Positions 1-8,663 of a stretch of DNA of 64,000 bases are shown piece after piece. The position numbers were made by a program, and so were the translations under genes. The stretch is from Cytophagaceae bacterium (GTDB lineage: Bacteria > Bacteroidota > Bacteroidia > Cytophagales > Spirosomataceae), in assembly GCA_027486845.1 (NCBI GenBank), contig JAIXOL010000067.1, positions 18,434 to 82,433 of the forward strand. Direction: 5' to 3'. Numbering within the stretch: the stretch's first letter is position 1; each line of letters starts with the position of its first letter. The notes beneath the pieces are model-generated. The model searched no databases and was not told where the DNA came from. It saw only the letters and a list, made by a program, of their open reading frames with translations.

Positions 1-1113
1 CCGCTTAGGTTTTTGTGGCAAAGTTGCATACATTCGGGCAATCTCTAAAGCACAAGCAACTCCCGAAGCGTTATCGTGAGCTCCGTTGTAAATTGAATCA
101 CCATTGATTGGTTTTCCAACACCAAGGTGGTCGAGATGCCCTGAATGAATCACAAATTCTTTTTTAAGTTTAGCATCTGAGCCTTCTGCTTTGGCAATGA
201 CATTATAGCTTATTACATCATGGAAAGTGCTTTCATAGTGCCCACTAATGGTGCTTTTGAGAGCTTTACTCACATATTTGCCTTTTTCAAGCTGCTGCCA
301 AGTACTATCAAGCATATTGTTTTCGGCACGCATAAGGTCTTGCAAAGCAGGAACAGAAATTCCACCTGCAACGATGATTTTACCACCTAAAACCGATGCA
401 GAACTTGTTCGTTTACCAGTTGCTGTAACAGATGCCGAAACACCATTAGTAACCATATTATTGGCAGCAGCTTTAAACTGTACCATACTGTTGGTATAAT
501 TGCACACCAATACCCCGATTGCACCATTTTTGGCCGCAAACTCTTGTAAAGTTGCTGGATAGCCTAAGTGTAGTTTCACGTTTGTTGGTAAATTATCTGG
601 AATTCTACGTAAAACCACCACTATTTTGCCTTTTACATTCAAACCTTTATAATCGTTTATATTGATTTGTGGAGTATCAAAACCTGAACCCACAAATACT
701 AATGGAGCATTAAAATCCACGGATTTTTTCTCAGGATGTGGGTAAATTGACAAGTCATTGCCAAGAGTTAGTTCTCGTTTTTCGCCATTGGGCAGTGTAA
801 GAGTAAACTTGGCTGTTTCTTTCACGAGTTTTGTTTTACGCAAAACAACATTTTGCGTGTAAGTGCCATTTTCGCCAGCTGGTTTTAGTCCCATTTCTTT
901 ATATTGTTTCACAACATAATCAACTGCCATTTGGTAGCCTTCTTTTCCAGGCAGACGTCCTTTTAATTTGTCGTCTGATAGATAGGCTACATGAGCTCTA
1001 ATTCTGTTAGTATCAATGGTTTCAAGGTGTTTTAATACTTGTTCAGAAACGATGTTCTGTGCAAATGTAGAAAGGCCTAGAAAAGTAAAAAGGGTTAGGA
1101 ATGTTATCTTCAT
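1..1113 (-). CDS. M28 family zinc aminopeptidase with PA domain (3' end missing)
   Basis: The gene reads leftward and runs off the window edge, so only about the first 371 residues are seen. It starts with a Sec signal peptide (MKITFLTLFTFLGLSTFAQ) and is probably exported. The middle part (about residues 120-280) has the look of a protease-associated insert domain, and the end shows M28 zinc-ligand motifs HSGHLDHLG and GAHDNASGV. These proteins remove N-terminal amino acids from peptides using two zinc ions. The ATG at 1113 is chosen because the signal peptide starts there, and a candidate -7 box lies just upstream. The exact substrate cannot be told. Confidence 0.9.
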   Translation of the reverse strand, partial: MKITFLTLFTFLGLSTFAQNIVSEQVLKHLETIDTNRIRAHVAYLSDDKLKGRLPGKEGYQMAVDYVVKQYKEMGLKPAGENGTYTQNVVLRKTKLVKETAKFTLTLPNGEKRELTLGNDLSIYPHPEKKSVDFNAPLVFVGSGFDTPQININDYKGLNVKGKIVVVLRRIPDNLPTNVKLHLGYPATLQEFAAKNGAIGVLVCNYTNSMVQFKAAANNMVTNGVSASVTATGKRTSSASVLGGKIIVAGGISVPALQDLMRAENNMLDSTWQQLEKGKYVSKALKSTISGHYESTFHDVISYNVIAKAEGSDAKLKKEFVIHSGHLDHLGVGKPINGDSIYNGAHDNASGVACALEIARMYATLPQKPKR

Positions 1114-1137
1114 AAAATGTAATATTAGATTTTTTAT

Positions 1138-1145
1138 CAAAAGTA
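1138..1145 (-). promoter_or_regulatory. Candidate -7 box for the M28 peptidase gene
   Basis: On the minus strand this reads TACTTTTG, matching the Bacteroidota TAnnTTTG -7 element, 25 nt before the ATG at 1113. No convincing -33 TTG is present, so the call is tentative. Confidence 0.4.
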
Positions 1146-1448
1146 AAGTTTCTTGTTTAAAGCTACGTAAACGAAATCGCTTTTTTTGCATTTAGCAGTC
1201 AAACAAAATTATAAAAACAATGAAAAAGCTTTTCGCCTAAATAAACTCGATATTGATGACAAGTATATGAACATAGGTGAAGAAAGCTTAAGCCAATTTT
1301 TACGTTAGTAGGCAAAAGACTAAGATAAAAATAGCTAACCATCGTTTACGCTCTCAACAAAAGATGAAAATGTAGTGAAAGAAATAACTCAGCACTTTGA
1401 AAGTACTATTAGAGAAGCGAGGAAGTAAATCACTGAACACTAAAACTA

Positions 1449-1481
1449 AACTTCCCGAAAGTTAAGGACTTTCGGGAAGTT
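1449..1481 (-). terminator. Rho-independent-like terminator after ettA
   Basis: A perfect 14-bp inverted repeat (1449-1462 and 1468-1481, loop of 5) lies 8 bases after the ettA stop, followed on the minus strand by a T-rich stretch. Confidence 0.75.
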
Positions 1482-1489
1482 GTTTATCT

Positions 1490-3154
1490 CTACTGCAATT
1501 TTCTATACTTAATACGCTTTGGTGTCACATCAGTTCCCAAACGTTTTTTGCGATTTTCTTCATATTCAGAGAAGTTTCCTTCAAACCAATACACTTGCGA
1601 ATCACCTTCAAAAGCCAAAATATGCGTTGCAATTCTATCCAAGAACCAACGGTCGTGGGAAATAACTACTGCACAACCTGCAAAATTTTCAAGACCTTCT
1701 TCTAAAGCACGGAGTGTATTTACGTCCAAATCATTGGTAGGCTCATCTAAAAGTAGCAAGTTTCCGCCTTCTTTAAGCATCATTGCCAAATGTACACGAT
1801 TACGCTCTCCACCTGATAAAATACCTACTTTTTTCTCTTGGTCACCACCTTGAAAATTGAATCGACTCACATATCCACGGGCATTTACTTGTCGGTTTCC
1901 GAGCATTACCCAGTCATTTCCGCCAGAAATTAATTCATATACTGATTTATTTGGGTCAAGTTGATTATGTTCTTGGTCAACATAAGAAAGTTTCACGGTT
2001 TCGCCTACTTCGAATGTTCCAGCCAAAGGTTTCAGTTGGTCAGTAATCAATTTGAAAAGTGTTGTTTTTCCAGCACCGTTTGGCCCGATAATTCCAACAA
2101 TACCATTTTGTGGCAAACTGAAATTCAAATCTTCATAAAGCAATCTATCGCCAAAGCCCATTTTTACGCCCGTCGCTTCAATTACTTTATTACCCAAACG
2201 TGGCCCTGGCGGAATGAAAAGTTCGAGTTTATCTTCTCTTTCTTTTGAGTCTTCACTCACCATTTTATCATACGCCTGTAAACGAGCTTTCGATTTAGCC
2301 TGACGAGCCTTCGGAGCCATTCGCACCCATTCTAATTCTCTTTGCAAGGATTTCTGACGTTTCGACTCGGTTTTTTCTTCTTTCTCTAAACGATTTTGTT
2401 TTTGTTCGAGCCAAGAAGAATAATTTCCTTTCCACGGAATACCTTCGCCTCTATCTAACTCCAAAATCCATCCCGCTACATTATCCAAGAAATAACGGTC
2501 GTGGGTAACGGCTATTACTGTACCTTTATATTGGCGTAAATGTTCTTCTAACCATAGCACTGACTCAGCATCCAAGTGATTGGTAGGCTCATCGAGTAAT
2601 AATACATCAGGTTGTTTAAGCAACAAACGGCAAAGAGCTACACGACGTTTTTCTCCTCCCGAAAGGTTTTCTATCAAGGCATCTTCTGGTGGGCAACGCA
2701 GGGCGTCCATCGCACGCTCCAAACGAGTGTCTAATTCCCAAGCATCAAAGGCATCGAGCTTTTCTTGTACTTCACCTTGACGAGCCAGTAATTTATCAAA
2801 ATCAGCATCAGGGTCGCCAAATGCTTCATTGATTGTGTCAAATTCTTTCAGTAAATCAACGATTTCCTGTACGCCTTCTTCGACAATCTGACGAACAGTT
2901 TTTGTTGGGTCGAGCGTTGGCTCTTGTTCCAACATTCCGACTGTATAGCCTGGTGAAAAAACCACATCGCCATTGATGTTTTTATCAATTCCTGCAATGA
3001 CCCTAAGAAGGGTTGACTTTCCCGAACCATTCAGACCTAAAACCCCGATTTTTGCTCCGTAAAAAAAAGAAAGATAAATGTTTTTTAAGATTTGACGACT
3101 AGGTGGAATGATTTTACTCACTCGCTCCATCGAAAAGATAATTTGTTCGTTCAT
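1490..3154 (-). CDS. ettA: Energy-dependent translational throttle protein EttA (ABC-F)
   Basis: This 554-residue protein has two ABC ATPase domains and no membrane segments, which is the ABC-F layout. Walker A motifs are GLNGSGKST (residues 40-48) and GPNGAGKTT (about 357). Signature motifs LSGGEKRR (about 164) and LSGGERNR (about 446) are both present, each followed by LLLLDEPTN. The length and strong EttA-like sequence around the inter-domain arm point to EttA, which binds the ribosomal E site and gates the first peptide bond according to ATP/ADP level. It stands alone, facing away from the DUF349 gene across about 210 bp. Another ABC-F paralogue such as Uup is less likely. Confidence 0.93.
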   Translation of the reverse strand: MNEQIIFSMERVSKIIPPSRQILKNIYLSFFYGAKIGVLGLNGSGKSTLLRVIAGIDKNINGDVVFSPGYTVGMLEQEPTLDPTKTVRQIVEEGVQEIVDLLKEFDTINEAFGDPDADFDKLLARQGEVQEKLDAFDAWELDTRLERAMDALRCPPEDALIENLSGGEKRRVALCRLLLKQPDVLLLDEPTNHLDAESVLWLEEHLRQYKGTVIAVTHDRYFLDNVAGWILELDRGEGIPWKGNYSSWLEQKQNRLEKEEKTESKRQKSLQRELEWVRMAPKARQAKSKARLQAYDKMVSEDSKEREDKLELFIPPGPRLGNKVIEATGVKMGFGDRLLYEDLNFSLPQNGIVGIIGPNGAGKTTLFKLITDQLKPLAGTFEVGETVKLSYVDQEHNQLDPNKSVYELISGGNDWVMLGNRQVNARGYVSRFNFQGGDQEKKVGILSGGERNRVHLAMMLKEGGNLLLLDEPTNDLDVNTLRALEEGLENFAGCAVVISHDRWFLDRIATHILAFEGDSQVYWFEGNFSEYEENRKKRLGTDVTPKRIKYRKLQ

Positions 3155-3366
3155 GGTTGATTATGCTTAAAATAGATCTAAAACAAAAAAGTATTGTTAA
3201 ATTTTTGATAATTTATGTAGAAAAGGTGTCGAGTTGTGTATTTTTTACTACATTTAATAAATTTTTACGCAAATATCGGTAAAGCTGTTTGAATTATACA
3301 AAAAAACTACCAATTTTACCCAAACAAACCACCATCCCTAACTCACAAGCCATGTGATTTATTATT

Positions 3367-4638
3367 ATGAACGGCGTAACATTAGAAAACGAATATGCTT
3401 ACATAAAAGACGGTAAGGTATTCTTGAAAGGGTATTTAGATATGCCCGACCGACAAATCGGAGAAGTTAAACGCACAGAAGAAGAGGCTTTCCAGTATTT
3501 CATTAACCGTTACCAAATTGCGGTAAACAAGGTTACTCAATTGGAATCTGAGATTACCGAGACCCAAAATAAGGGTTCTTTTTTGACCAAACTCACTCAA
3601 CTTCGCAAACGCTTGTTAAATTTTGACGGCATTGGTGATTTTATTCCATTGCTTAAAATACTTGATGAGCAAGAAGAATTTCTGCGTAGTTTGATTGTGG
3701 ACAATCAGGCCAACAACTTATCTATCAAAGAGGCTCTTATTGAAGAAGCCAAAGAAGCCAAAGAAGAAGTCGATTGGAACATTGTTGCAGAGCAACTCCA
3801 AGACATCAAAACTCGTTGGATTAGAACTGGTCCAGTTGATAAGCCTTTTCAAGAATCAACCGAACAAACTTTCAAGGAAGTTTTGGATGATTTTTATCAA
3901 AGAAGAAAGGCTTTCTACGAAGAACAAAATCGAATCATTGGCGAGCGTATGGAGAAATACATGGAGCTTGTCCGTGGTGCAGAAATGTTGTTCAGAATGG
4001 GAAACTGGGAGCTTTCTTTCGTAGAACTAAAACGCCTTCAATCTGAGTGGCGTAACGTGGGCGACGTTCCACCTAAGCGATTGAAATACGAGTTCCGTAG
4101 GTTCAAAAAGCTCACTACATTATATTACGAAAAATATTGTGCAGCTAAAGGTATCCAAATCAAAATACGTGTTGACCCTCGTGTAGAAGCTCAACAAAAA
4201 ATGATGGAAGAAGCCGAAAACTTGGCAGAATCGAAAGATATTTTTGTAGCAACTGAGCGTGCAAAAGTAATGCTAAATGACTGGAAAGGTATTAAAGTTC
4301 CGTCGCACTTGGCAGTACGCAACGTTGCAGAGCGTTTCAGAGCAGCTTGTGATAAGATTTTTGAATTAAGCTACTTGATGAAAGTAGTTACTCGGAAACT
4401 ACCTAATTACAATTACTTGAGCGAAAAACAACAAGTCTTGACGAAATTCCGTGAAATGGAAAATATCGTTATTCGTGCGAGAGGTGAATTGAAGATTTTA
4501 ATTGAAAGTAACGAAGGCGTTTCGCAAGGGCCAGATTTAGATAAAATTACTCATTCAAATATTCAAACGCAAAAACGTAAGTTATTAATGAAAGAAGTGA
4601 TTTTAGAAGAATTACGCCGAGCGGCACAATCGCAATAA
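3367..4638 (+). CDS. DUF349 domain-containing protein
   Basis: A 423-residue, highly charged, mostly helical cytoplasmic protein. Three DUF349-like helical units can be seen, beginning around residues 136, 213 and 293, each with the pattern of a Trp near the start and an aromatic/basic end (for example WRNVGDVPPKR). Long helices between them suggest coiled coil. DUF349 proteins are widespread in Bacteroidota, but their molecular role is not settled. It is transcribed divergently from ettA and is followed by tRNA-Gln, which has its own promoter. The ATG at 3367 has no Shine-Dalgarno site, as usual in this phylum. Confidence 0.88.
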   Translation: MNGVTLENEYAYIKDGKVFLKGYLDMPDRQIGEVKRTEEEAFQYFINRYQIAVNKVTQLESEITETQNKGSFLTKLTQLRKRLLNFDGIGDFIPLLKILDEQEEFLRSLIVDNQANNLSIKEALIEEAKEAKEEVDWNIVAEQLQDIKTRWIRTGPVDKPFQESTEQTFKEVLDDFYQRRKAFYEEQNRIIGERMEKYMELVRGAEMLFRMGNWELSFVELKRLQSEWRNVGDVPPKRLKYEFRRFKKLTTLYYEKYCAAKGIQIKIRVDPRVEAQQKMMEEAENLAESKDIFVATERAKVMLNDWKGIKVPSHLAVRNVAERFRAACDKIFELSYLMKVVTRKLPNYNYLSEKQQVLTKFREMENIVIRARGELKILIESNEGVSQGPDLDKITHSNIQTQKRKLLMKEVILEELRRAAQSQ

Positions 4639-4666
4639 AAAAATAAAAATATTTTTGGGTATAGAC

Positions 4667-4697
4667 TTGCGTCATTAAATCAAAAATATTAATTTTG
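4667..4697 (+). promoter_or_regulatory. Promoter of tRNA-Gln
   Basis: TTG at 4667-4669 and TAATTTTG at 4690-4697 are spaced by 20 nt, a close match to the Bacteroidota housekeeping promoter. The mature tRNA starts 16 nt downstream of the -7 box. Confidence 0.75.
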
Positions 4698-4713
4698 CAT
4701 CACAATTCAGGAT

Positions 4714-4784
4714 TGACCTATGGTGTAATGGTAACACAACTGTTTTTGGTACAGTCTTTCTAGGTTCGAATCCTGGTAGGTCAA
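4714..4784 (+). tRNA. tRNA-Gln (anticodon TTG)
   Basis: The 71-nt sequence folds as a full cloverleaf. The 7-bp acceptor stem TGACCTA/TAGGTCA is perfect, the D stem is GTGT/ACAC, and the anticodon stem ACTGT/ACAGT carries loop TTTTGGT with anticodon TTG. The T arm is CTAGG-TTCGAAT-CCTGG. The discriminator base is A and CCA is not encoded. It reads CAA/CAG glutamine codons. It has its own promoter upstream and a strong terminator directly after, so it is a single-gene unit. Confidence 0.96.
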
Positions 4785-4791
4785 CAACCTT

Positions 4792-4830
4792 AAAAGGTAA
4801 AATTTGATTTATTCAAATTTTACCTTTTTT
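4792..4830 (+). terminator. Terminator after tRNA-Gln
   Basis: A perfect 16-bp inverted repeat (4792-4807 and 4813-4828) with a 5-nt loop, running into a T tract. Confidence 0.85.
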
Positions 4831-4935
4831 AATTTCCGCCATTTTCAGATAAATCTCTCTACGGAATTATTTACCGATAGGCTTTGTTGAAGTTTAGTAC
4901 AAATCAGACTTTTTGCCTTTCATTACTTCTACTTT

Positions 4936-6702
4936 ATGAAATTACTATTACAATACTTAGGCCGCTACCGTTGGCAGGTAGTGCTTGCTTTGGCTTTAGC
5001 TGCCATTAATCAAACTTTTTCATTACTCGACCCACTCATTTTCGGAAAAATCGTAGATGAGTATGCTGGCAAAGCAAAAACATTTACTCAAGCTGATTAT
5101 ACCCAAGGCGTCATGCTAATGCTTTTGGCAGTCGTTGGTGTGGCGATGGTGAGTAGAATTGCCAAGACTCTCCAAGATTATGTAATGAATATGGTTATTC
5201 AAAAATTTGGAGCATCAATCTTCACTGATGGCTTAAAACATACGCTCAAACTTCCTTACCAACAATTTGAAGACCAACGCAGTGGCGAAACGCTTTCGAT
5301 TTTACAAAAAGTACGTACCGACACTGAGAAATTTATCACACTTTTTGTGAATGTTGGCTTTACTTCTTTGATTGGTATTATTGTGCTAAATGTTTATATT
5401 TTTCATTTTGGTATTAGCCCTTGGTTGTTTTTTGTGTATTTGGGCGGAGCAGCTGCTTTGGCGGCTCTGACGAGAGTTTTAAGTCGAAAAATTAAGAAAA
5501 TTCAGCAGACGATTACAAAAGAAACAACTGCCTTGGCAGGAACAACCACTGAATCGCTCCGAAATATTGAATTGATAAAAAGTCTCGGACTAACCGACCA
5601 AGAAATAAAGCGTTTGAATCTTAATACTTTCAAGATTTTACAACTCGAATTGAAGAAAGTGCGTAGCATTCGTAGTATTGGTTTTATTCAAGGTACTTTC
5701 GTGAATTTTCTTCGTCAGGCGATTTTATTTCTCTTATTACTATTGATTTTCAAAGACCAAATGACTGTTGGTCAGCTACTTACGCTACAATTTTGTTCGT
5801 TTTTTGTTTTTGGGCCTATGCAAGAAATGGGCAATGTAATTATTGCTTACCGTGAAGCTGAAGCATCTTTAAATAATTTTCAGAAATTACTCAATAACCC
5901 GATTGAAGTTACTCCAGACCATCCAACAAAATTAGGAGGAGTAGAAAACTTGAAATTTAAAGAAGTAAGTTTCAGTCACTTGACTGCACAAGGAAAAGCC
6001 CTTGACGATGTAAGTTTTGAAGTAAAAAAGGGGCAAACCGTAGCATTTGTTGGGCCATCAGGTTCGGGAAAAACTACTTTGGTGAAATTATTAGTTGGAC
6101 TTTATAATCCATCGGAAGGAACTGTTCTTTATAATAATTTACCTTCTAATGAAATCAATATTGAAGAACTACGTTCACAAATTGGATTCGTAACGCAAGA
6201 CACGCAATTATTTTCGGGATCTATCAAAGAAAATCTTCTTTTTGCCCAACCTCTTGCCACTGATGCCGATATTATGGACGCTTTGCAGAAAGCTTCGTGT
6301 CAGAATCTTTTGTCAAGAGCCGAAAATGGCCTTGATACCGTAATCGGTGAAGGTGGAATCAAGATTTCAGGTGGAGAAAAACAACGCTTATCAATTGCAA
6401 GAGCCTTATTGAGAAATCCTAAAATCTTTGTTTTTGATGAGGCAACTTCGGCTTTAGATTCATTGACTGAAGAGGAAATTACAAACACCGTAAAAGACGT
6501 AACCGCTCAAGGCGACTACATAACAGTGATGATTGCACACCGTCTAAGTACTGTGATGCATGCTGATAAAATCTTTGTTTTGGAACAAGGAAAAATCATT
6601 GAAGTTGGTAAACATGAAGAGCTTTTGGTAGAAAAAGGACTTTATTATGCCATGTGGCGTCAGCAAATTGGCGAACGTAAGAGTAAATTGGTGGTTGCGT
6701 AA
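4936..6702 (+). CDS. ABC exporter, fused membrane and ATPase domains
   Basis: A 588-residue type IV (ABCB-like) half transporter. The N-terminal 300 residues hold about six membrane helices. The ATPase domain follows with Walker A GPSGSGKTT (about residue 373), Q-loop GFVTQDTQLFSGS, signature ISGGEKQRLSIARALL (about 477), Walker B VFDEATSALD (about 500) and the H-loop IAHRLST. Such proteins work as dimers and export lipids, peptides or drugs; nothing here fixes the substrate. There is no partner half transporter next door, which suggests a homodimer. A strong hairpin terminates the gene. Confidence 0.92.
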   Translation: MKLLLQYLGRYRWQVVLALALAAINQTFSLLDPLIFGKIVDEYAGKAKTFTQADYTQGVMLMLLAVVGVAMVSRIAKTLQDYVMNMVIQKFGASIFTDGLKHTLKLPYQQFEDQRSGETLSILQKVRTDTEKFITLFVNVGFTSLIGIIVLNVYIFHFGISPWLFFVYLGGAAALAALTRVLSRKIKKIQQTITKETTALAGTTTESLRNIELIKSLGLTDQEIKRLNLNTFKILQLELKKVRSIRSIGFIQGTFVNFLRQAILFLLLLLIFKDQMTVGQLLTLQFCSFFVFGPMQEMGNVIIAYREAEASLNNFQKLLNNPIEVTPDHPTKLGGVENLKFKEVSFSHLTAQGKALDDVSFEVKKGQTVAFVGPSGSGKTTLVKLLVGLYNPSEGTVLYNNLPSNEINIEELRSQIGFVTQDTQLFSGSIKENLLFAQPLATDADIMDALQKASCQNLLSRAENGLDTVIGEGGIKISGGEKQRLSIARALLRNPKIFVFDEATSALDSLTEEEITNTVKDVTAQGDYITVMIAHRLSTVMHADKIFVLEQGKIIEVGKHEELLVEKGLYYAMWRQQIGERKSKLVVA

Positions 6703-6717
6703 AAATATTATGCTATT

Positions 6718-6769
6718 AAAAAACTAGCCACACCTTGTCATCGCTGACAAAAGATGTGGCTAGTTTTTG
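6718..6769 (+). terminator. Terminator after the ABC exporter gene
   Basis: A long inverted repeat (about 6718-6742 with 6745-6768, arms containing CTAGCCACA/TGTGGCTAG) is followed by T residues on the plus strand. Confidence 0.8.
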
Positions 6770-6798
6770 AAACGATTTTTCAAATAAATTAAAAACTC

Positions 6799-6960
6799 TT
6801 ACTTTGGGGATTTAGGAAGCGTTGATAAATCAGCACGAGAAAGAATATCATTTAAGATAGCTGATTTTTTTGCCAAAATAGCATCAAGTTGCTTTGTACT
6901 GCTCACTTTTTGGTTTTGACTTCTTTTTATAGTGCTTTTATCTAAAACTGCTGTTTTCAT
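6799..6960 (-). CDS. Small conserved-looking protein of a DUF6934 gene pair
   Basis: This 53-residue open frame (start MKTAVLDKST, end LSTLPKSPK) begins 11 bases after the stop of the 144-residue gene upstream and reads in the same direction, so the two are probably co-transcribed. It is basic, has no membrane segment and contains a short helical part around KQLDAILAKKSAILNDIL. I do not recognise a named family. The close spacing is the main argument that it is real. A toxin-antitoxin-like or regulatory pair is possible but not shown. Confidence 0.6.
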   Translation of the reverse strand: MKTAVLDKSTIKRSQNQKVSSTKQLDAILAKKSAILNDILSRADLSTLPKSPK

Positions 6961-6971
6961 ATTTTCTAAAT

Positions 6972-7406
6972 TTATTTCTTTGAAATCGCAAACGCTTCAT
7001 AAGTTTTGTTTTTAACAAAAGGTTCAAACAAATTATTATTGAATCCTAATATATTAAATTTTTTTGATGCCTTTTCAAGTTCCGAGTTTAGTGCAATCTG
7101 ATACAGTCTTGTTCGAGAATCTGTGCTTCCTGCAAATAACACCACAACATCTGGGAAAATGGTTAAGAAATAGTTAAGGATTTGAAAAACTGTTGATAAA
7201 ACCGTATCTCTATCTCCATTATTACTCATAATTTTATCATCAAAAGTACCATCTTCTTTCAAATCAACCAAAGCTAATTGATAATAATTTTCTAAGTCCA
7301 ATTTCTGAAATATAACTCGTTTCTCGACATTTCTCTTCCCTGTGCTTTCGAAACTAAATGATAATGATTCATCTATCTGATTAAAATCGTAAAATGGTTG
7401 TTCCAT
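6972..7406 (-). CDS. DUF6934-type protein
   Basis: The 144-residue protein has the features I associate with the Bacteroidota family DUF6934: a beta-rich N-terminus, the segment SNNGDRDTVLSTVF (about residues 60-75) and the segment FAGSTDSRTRLYQIAL (about 91-107), ending in YEAFAISKK. The function of this family is unknown. It is the first gene of a pair with the small ORF at 6799-6960. Its ATG sits inside one copy of an 18-bp direct repeat, the other copy lying 51 bp upstream, which suggests autoregulation. The assignment is from memory of the motif and should be taken as likely, not certain. Confidence 0.7.
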   Translation of the reverse strand: MEQPFYDFNQIDESLSFSFESTGKRNVEKRVIFQKLDLENYYQLALVDLKEDGTFDDKIMSNNGDRDTVLSTVFQILNYFLTIFPDVVVLFAGSTDSRTRLYQIALNSELEKASKKFNILGFNNNLFEPFVKNKTYEAFAISKK

Positions 7407-7470
7407 TATCAGTACATTGATTTTGATTGATTAACAAATATGTTTTTTTGATTTCATTATCAGTACTTTG
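7402..7470. repeat. Paired 18-bp direct repeats, putative operator
   Basis: Two copies (7402-7419 and 7453-7470) match at 16 of 18 positions and share the core ATTATCAGTAC. The first covers the start codon of the DUF6934-type gene and the second lies in its promoter region. Spacing is 51 bp, close to five helical turns. Confidence 0.55.
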
Positions 7471-7564
7471 CTACAAAAATGACTTTACATCAACAAAACA
7501 AACGATACACAACTTTTTATCATTATTTACCAAAGTTGAGGCACATTTATTTGTTAACTGAGGA

Positions 7565-8131
7565 CTATTCCCGCATAACCTTGGTAATCTCATTCAGTTT
7601 CTGTACTTTACTCTGAAAGTCGCCTTTGAGTTTATTTCTGATTGCCTGTAAATTATTCAAAGTTTCCTGCAAATTCTCGGGAATGATTTCTTCTAAAATC
7701 TCACGGAAACGCTTCGCAAAGGTTGGTGATTTTCCGTTGGTTGAAATCGCAATTTTCAAATCTTCTTTCACCACAACCGAACTCAAATAAAAATCGCATA
7801 AATCAGGAGTATCTGCTATATTTACCAATATTCGTTTAGCTTTACAATCGTCTCTTACTTGTCGGTTCACTTCTTTGCTATCAGTTCCTGCCGTAACTAT
7901 GTCTTTTCCCTCAAGGTGCGAAATATCGTATCTTTCTTGAATCAAAGTAAGGTTATGATGTGGCACCAAAGCCTTGATTTCCTCACGAATTTCGGGAGCA
8001 ACGAGCGTCACTGTCGCTTTTGGGGAATTTCTAAAAATAGCTTCGAGTTTTTCCAGACCTACATTTCCACCGCCTACAACAAGCGTGTTCAATTCTTCAA
8101 GTTTAAGAAATACTGGAAATAATGTGTTCAT
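7565..8131 (-). CDS. Precorrin-2 dehydrogenase / sirohydrochlorin ferrochelatase-like (Met8/CysG-N type)
   Basis: A 188-residue protein with an N-terminal Rossmann fold (LVVGGGNVGLEK, residues 17-28), then ISTNGKSPTFAKRFRE (about 130-145), which is the conserved segment of the Met8/CysG-N family. These enzymes use NAD+ to oxidise precorrin-2 to sirohydrochlorin on the way to siroheme, the cofactor of sulfite and nitrite reductase. The gene starts 2 bases after the stop of the methionine sulfoxide reductase gene, so the two are translationally linked and both concern sulfur metabolism. No uroporphyrinogen methyltransferase is in the window. Confidence 0.88.
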   Translation of the reverse strand: MNTLFPVFLKLEELNTLVVGGGNVGLEKLEAIFRNSPKATVTLVAPEIREEIKALVPHHNLTLIQERYDISHLEGKDIVTAGTDSKEVNRQVRDDCKAKRILVNIADTPDLCDFYLSSVVVKEDLKIAISTNGKSPTFAKRFREILEEIIPENLQETLNNLQAIRNKLKGDFQSKVQKLNEITKVMRE

Positions 8132-8133
8132 TT

Positions 8134-8625
8134 TTAAGCGATAAAAGTTTTTTCTAATATTCTCACCAAAGCTTCTAAACCTTCTTTATCAACTTCCGAA
8201 AAATCGTCTAATTTATCACTATCGACATCCAAAACCATCGAAACATCTCCATTTTTATCAAAAACAGGCACTACAATTTCAGATTTTGAGGCCGAACTAC
8301 AAGCAATATGCCCTGGAAACTCTTCAACATTTGGTACAATTACTGTTTCTTTTGTGCGATAACAATAGCCACAAACACCTTTATCGAAATTAATGCGAGT
8401 ACAAGCAATCGGCCCTTGAAAAGGCCCTAAAACTAACTGATTTTCTTTTTTTAGATAAAACCCAACCCAAAAGAATCCAAAGGCTTCTCTGAGAGCAGCA
8501 GCAAAATTAGCTAAGTTGGCAGTCTGGTCAGTTTCGCCACTCAGAAGTCCTTCTACTTGGGGAATAATACTATCATAAACGGCCTTGCGAGAGGCATTTT
8601 CTGGAATATATAATGTTTCAGCCAT
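8134..8625 (-). CDS. Free methionine-(R)-sulfoxide reductase (GAF domain)
   Basis: The 163-residue protein is a single GAF domain of the fRMsr type. The characteristic stretches GVCGYC (residues 83-88) and FPGHIACSSASKSEIVVPVF (103-122) are present, with Cys75, Cys85 and Cys109 at the places of the three redox cysteines of known enzymes. It reduces free methionine-R-sulfoxide, with the disulfide recycled by thioredoxin, in the cytoplasm. It lies between a conserved protein gene (38-nt gap) and the precorrin-2 dehydrogenase gene (2-nt gap), all read leftward. Confidence 0.92.
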   Translation of the reverse strand: MAETLYIPENASRKAVYDSIIPQVEGLLSGETDQTANLANFAAALREAFGFFWVGFYLKKENQLVLGPFQGPIACTRINFDKGVCGYCYRTKETVIVPNVEEFPGHIACSSASKSEIVVPVFDKNGDVSMVLDVDSDKLDDFSEVDKEGLEALVRILEKTFIA

Positions 8626-8663
8626 ATTTGTGGGACGATGTTCCTATATCGTCCAAAGTAAGA

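Larger units (their letters stand above)
1114..1489. other. Intergenic region between M28 peptidase and ettA
   Basis: No intact gene is seen. Two short open stretches on the plus strand (about 1252-1305 and 1339-1428) translate to protein-like peptides, the second ending in STIREARK before a stop, and could be the remains of a decayed gene. This is weak. The region also holds the ettA terminator and the promoter of the M28 gene. Confidence 0.4.
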
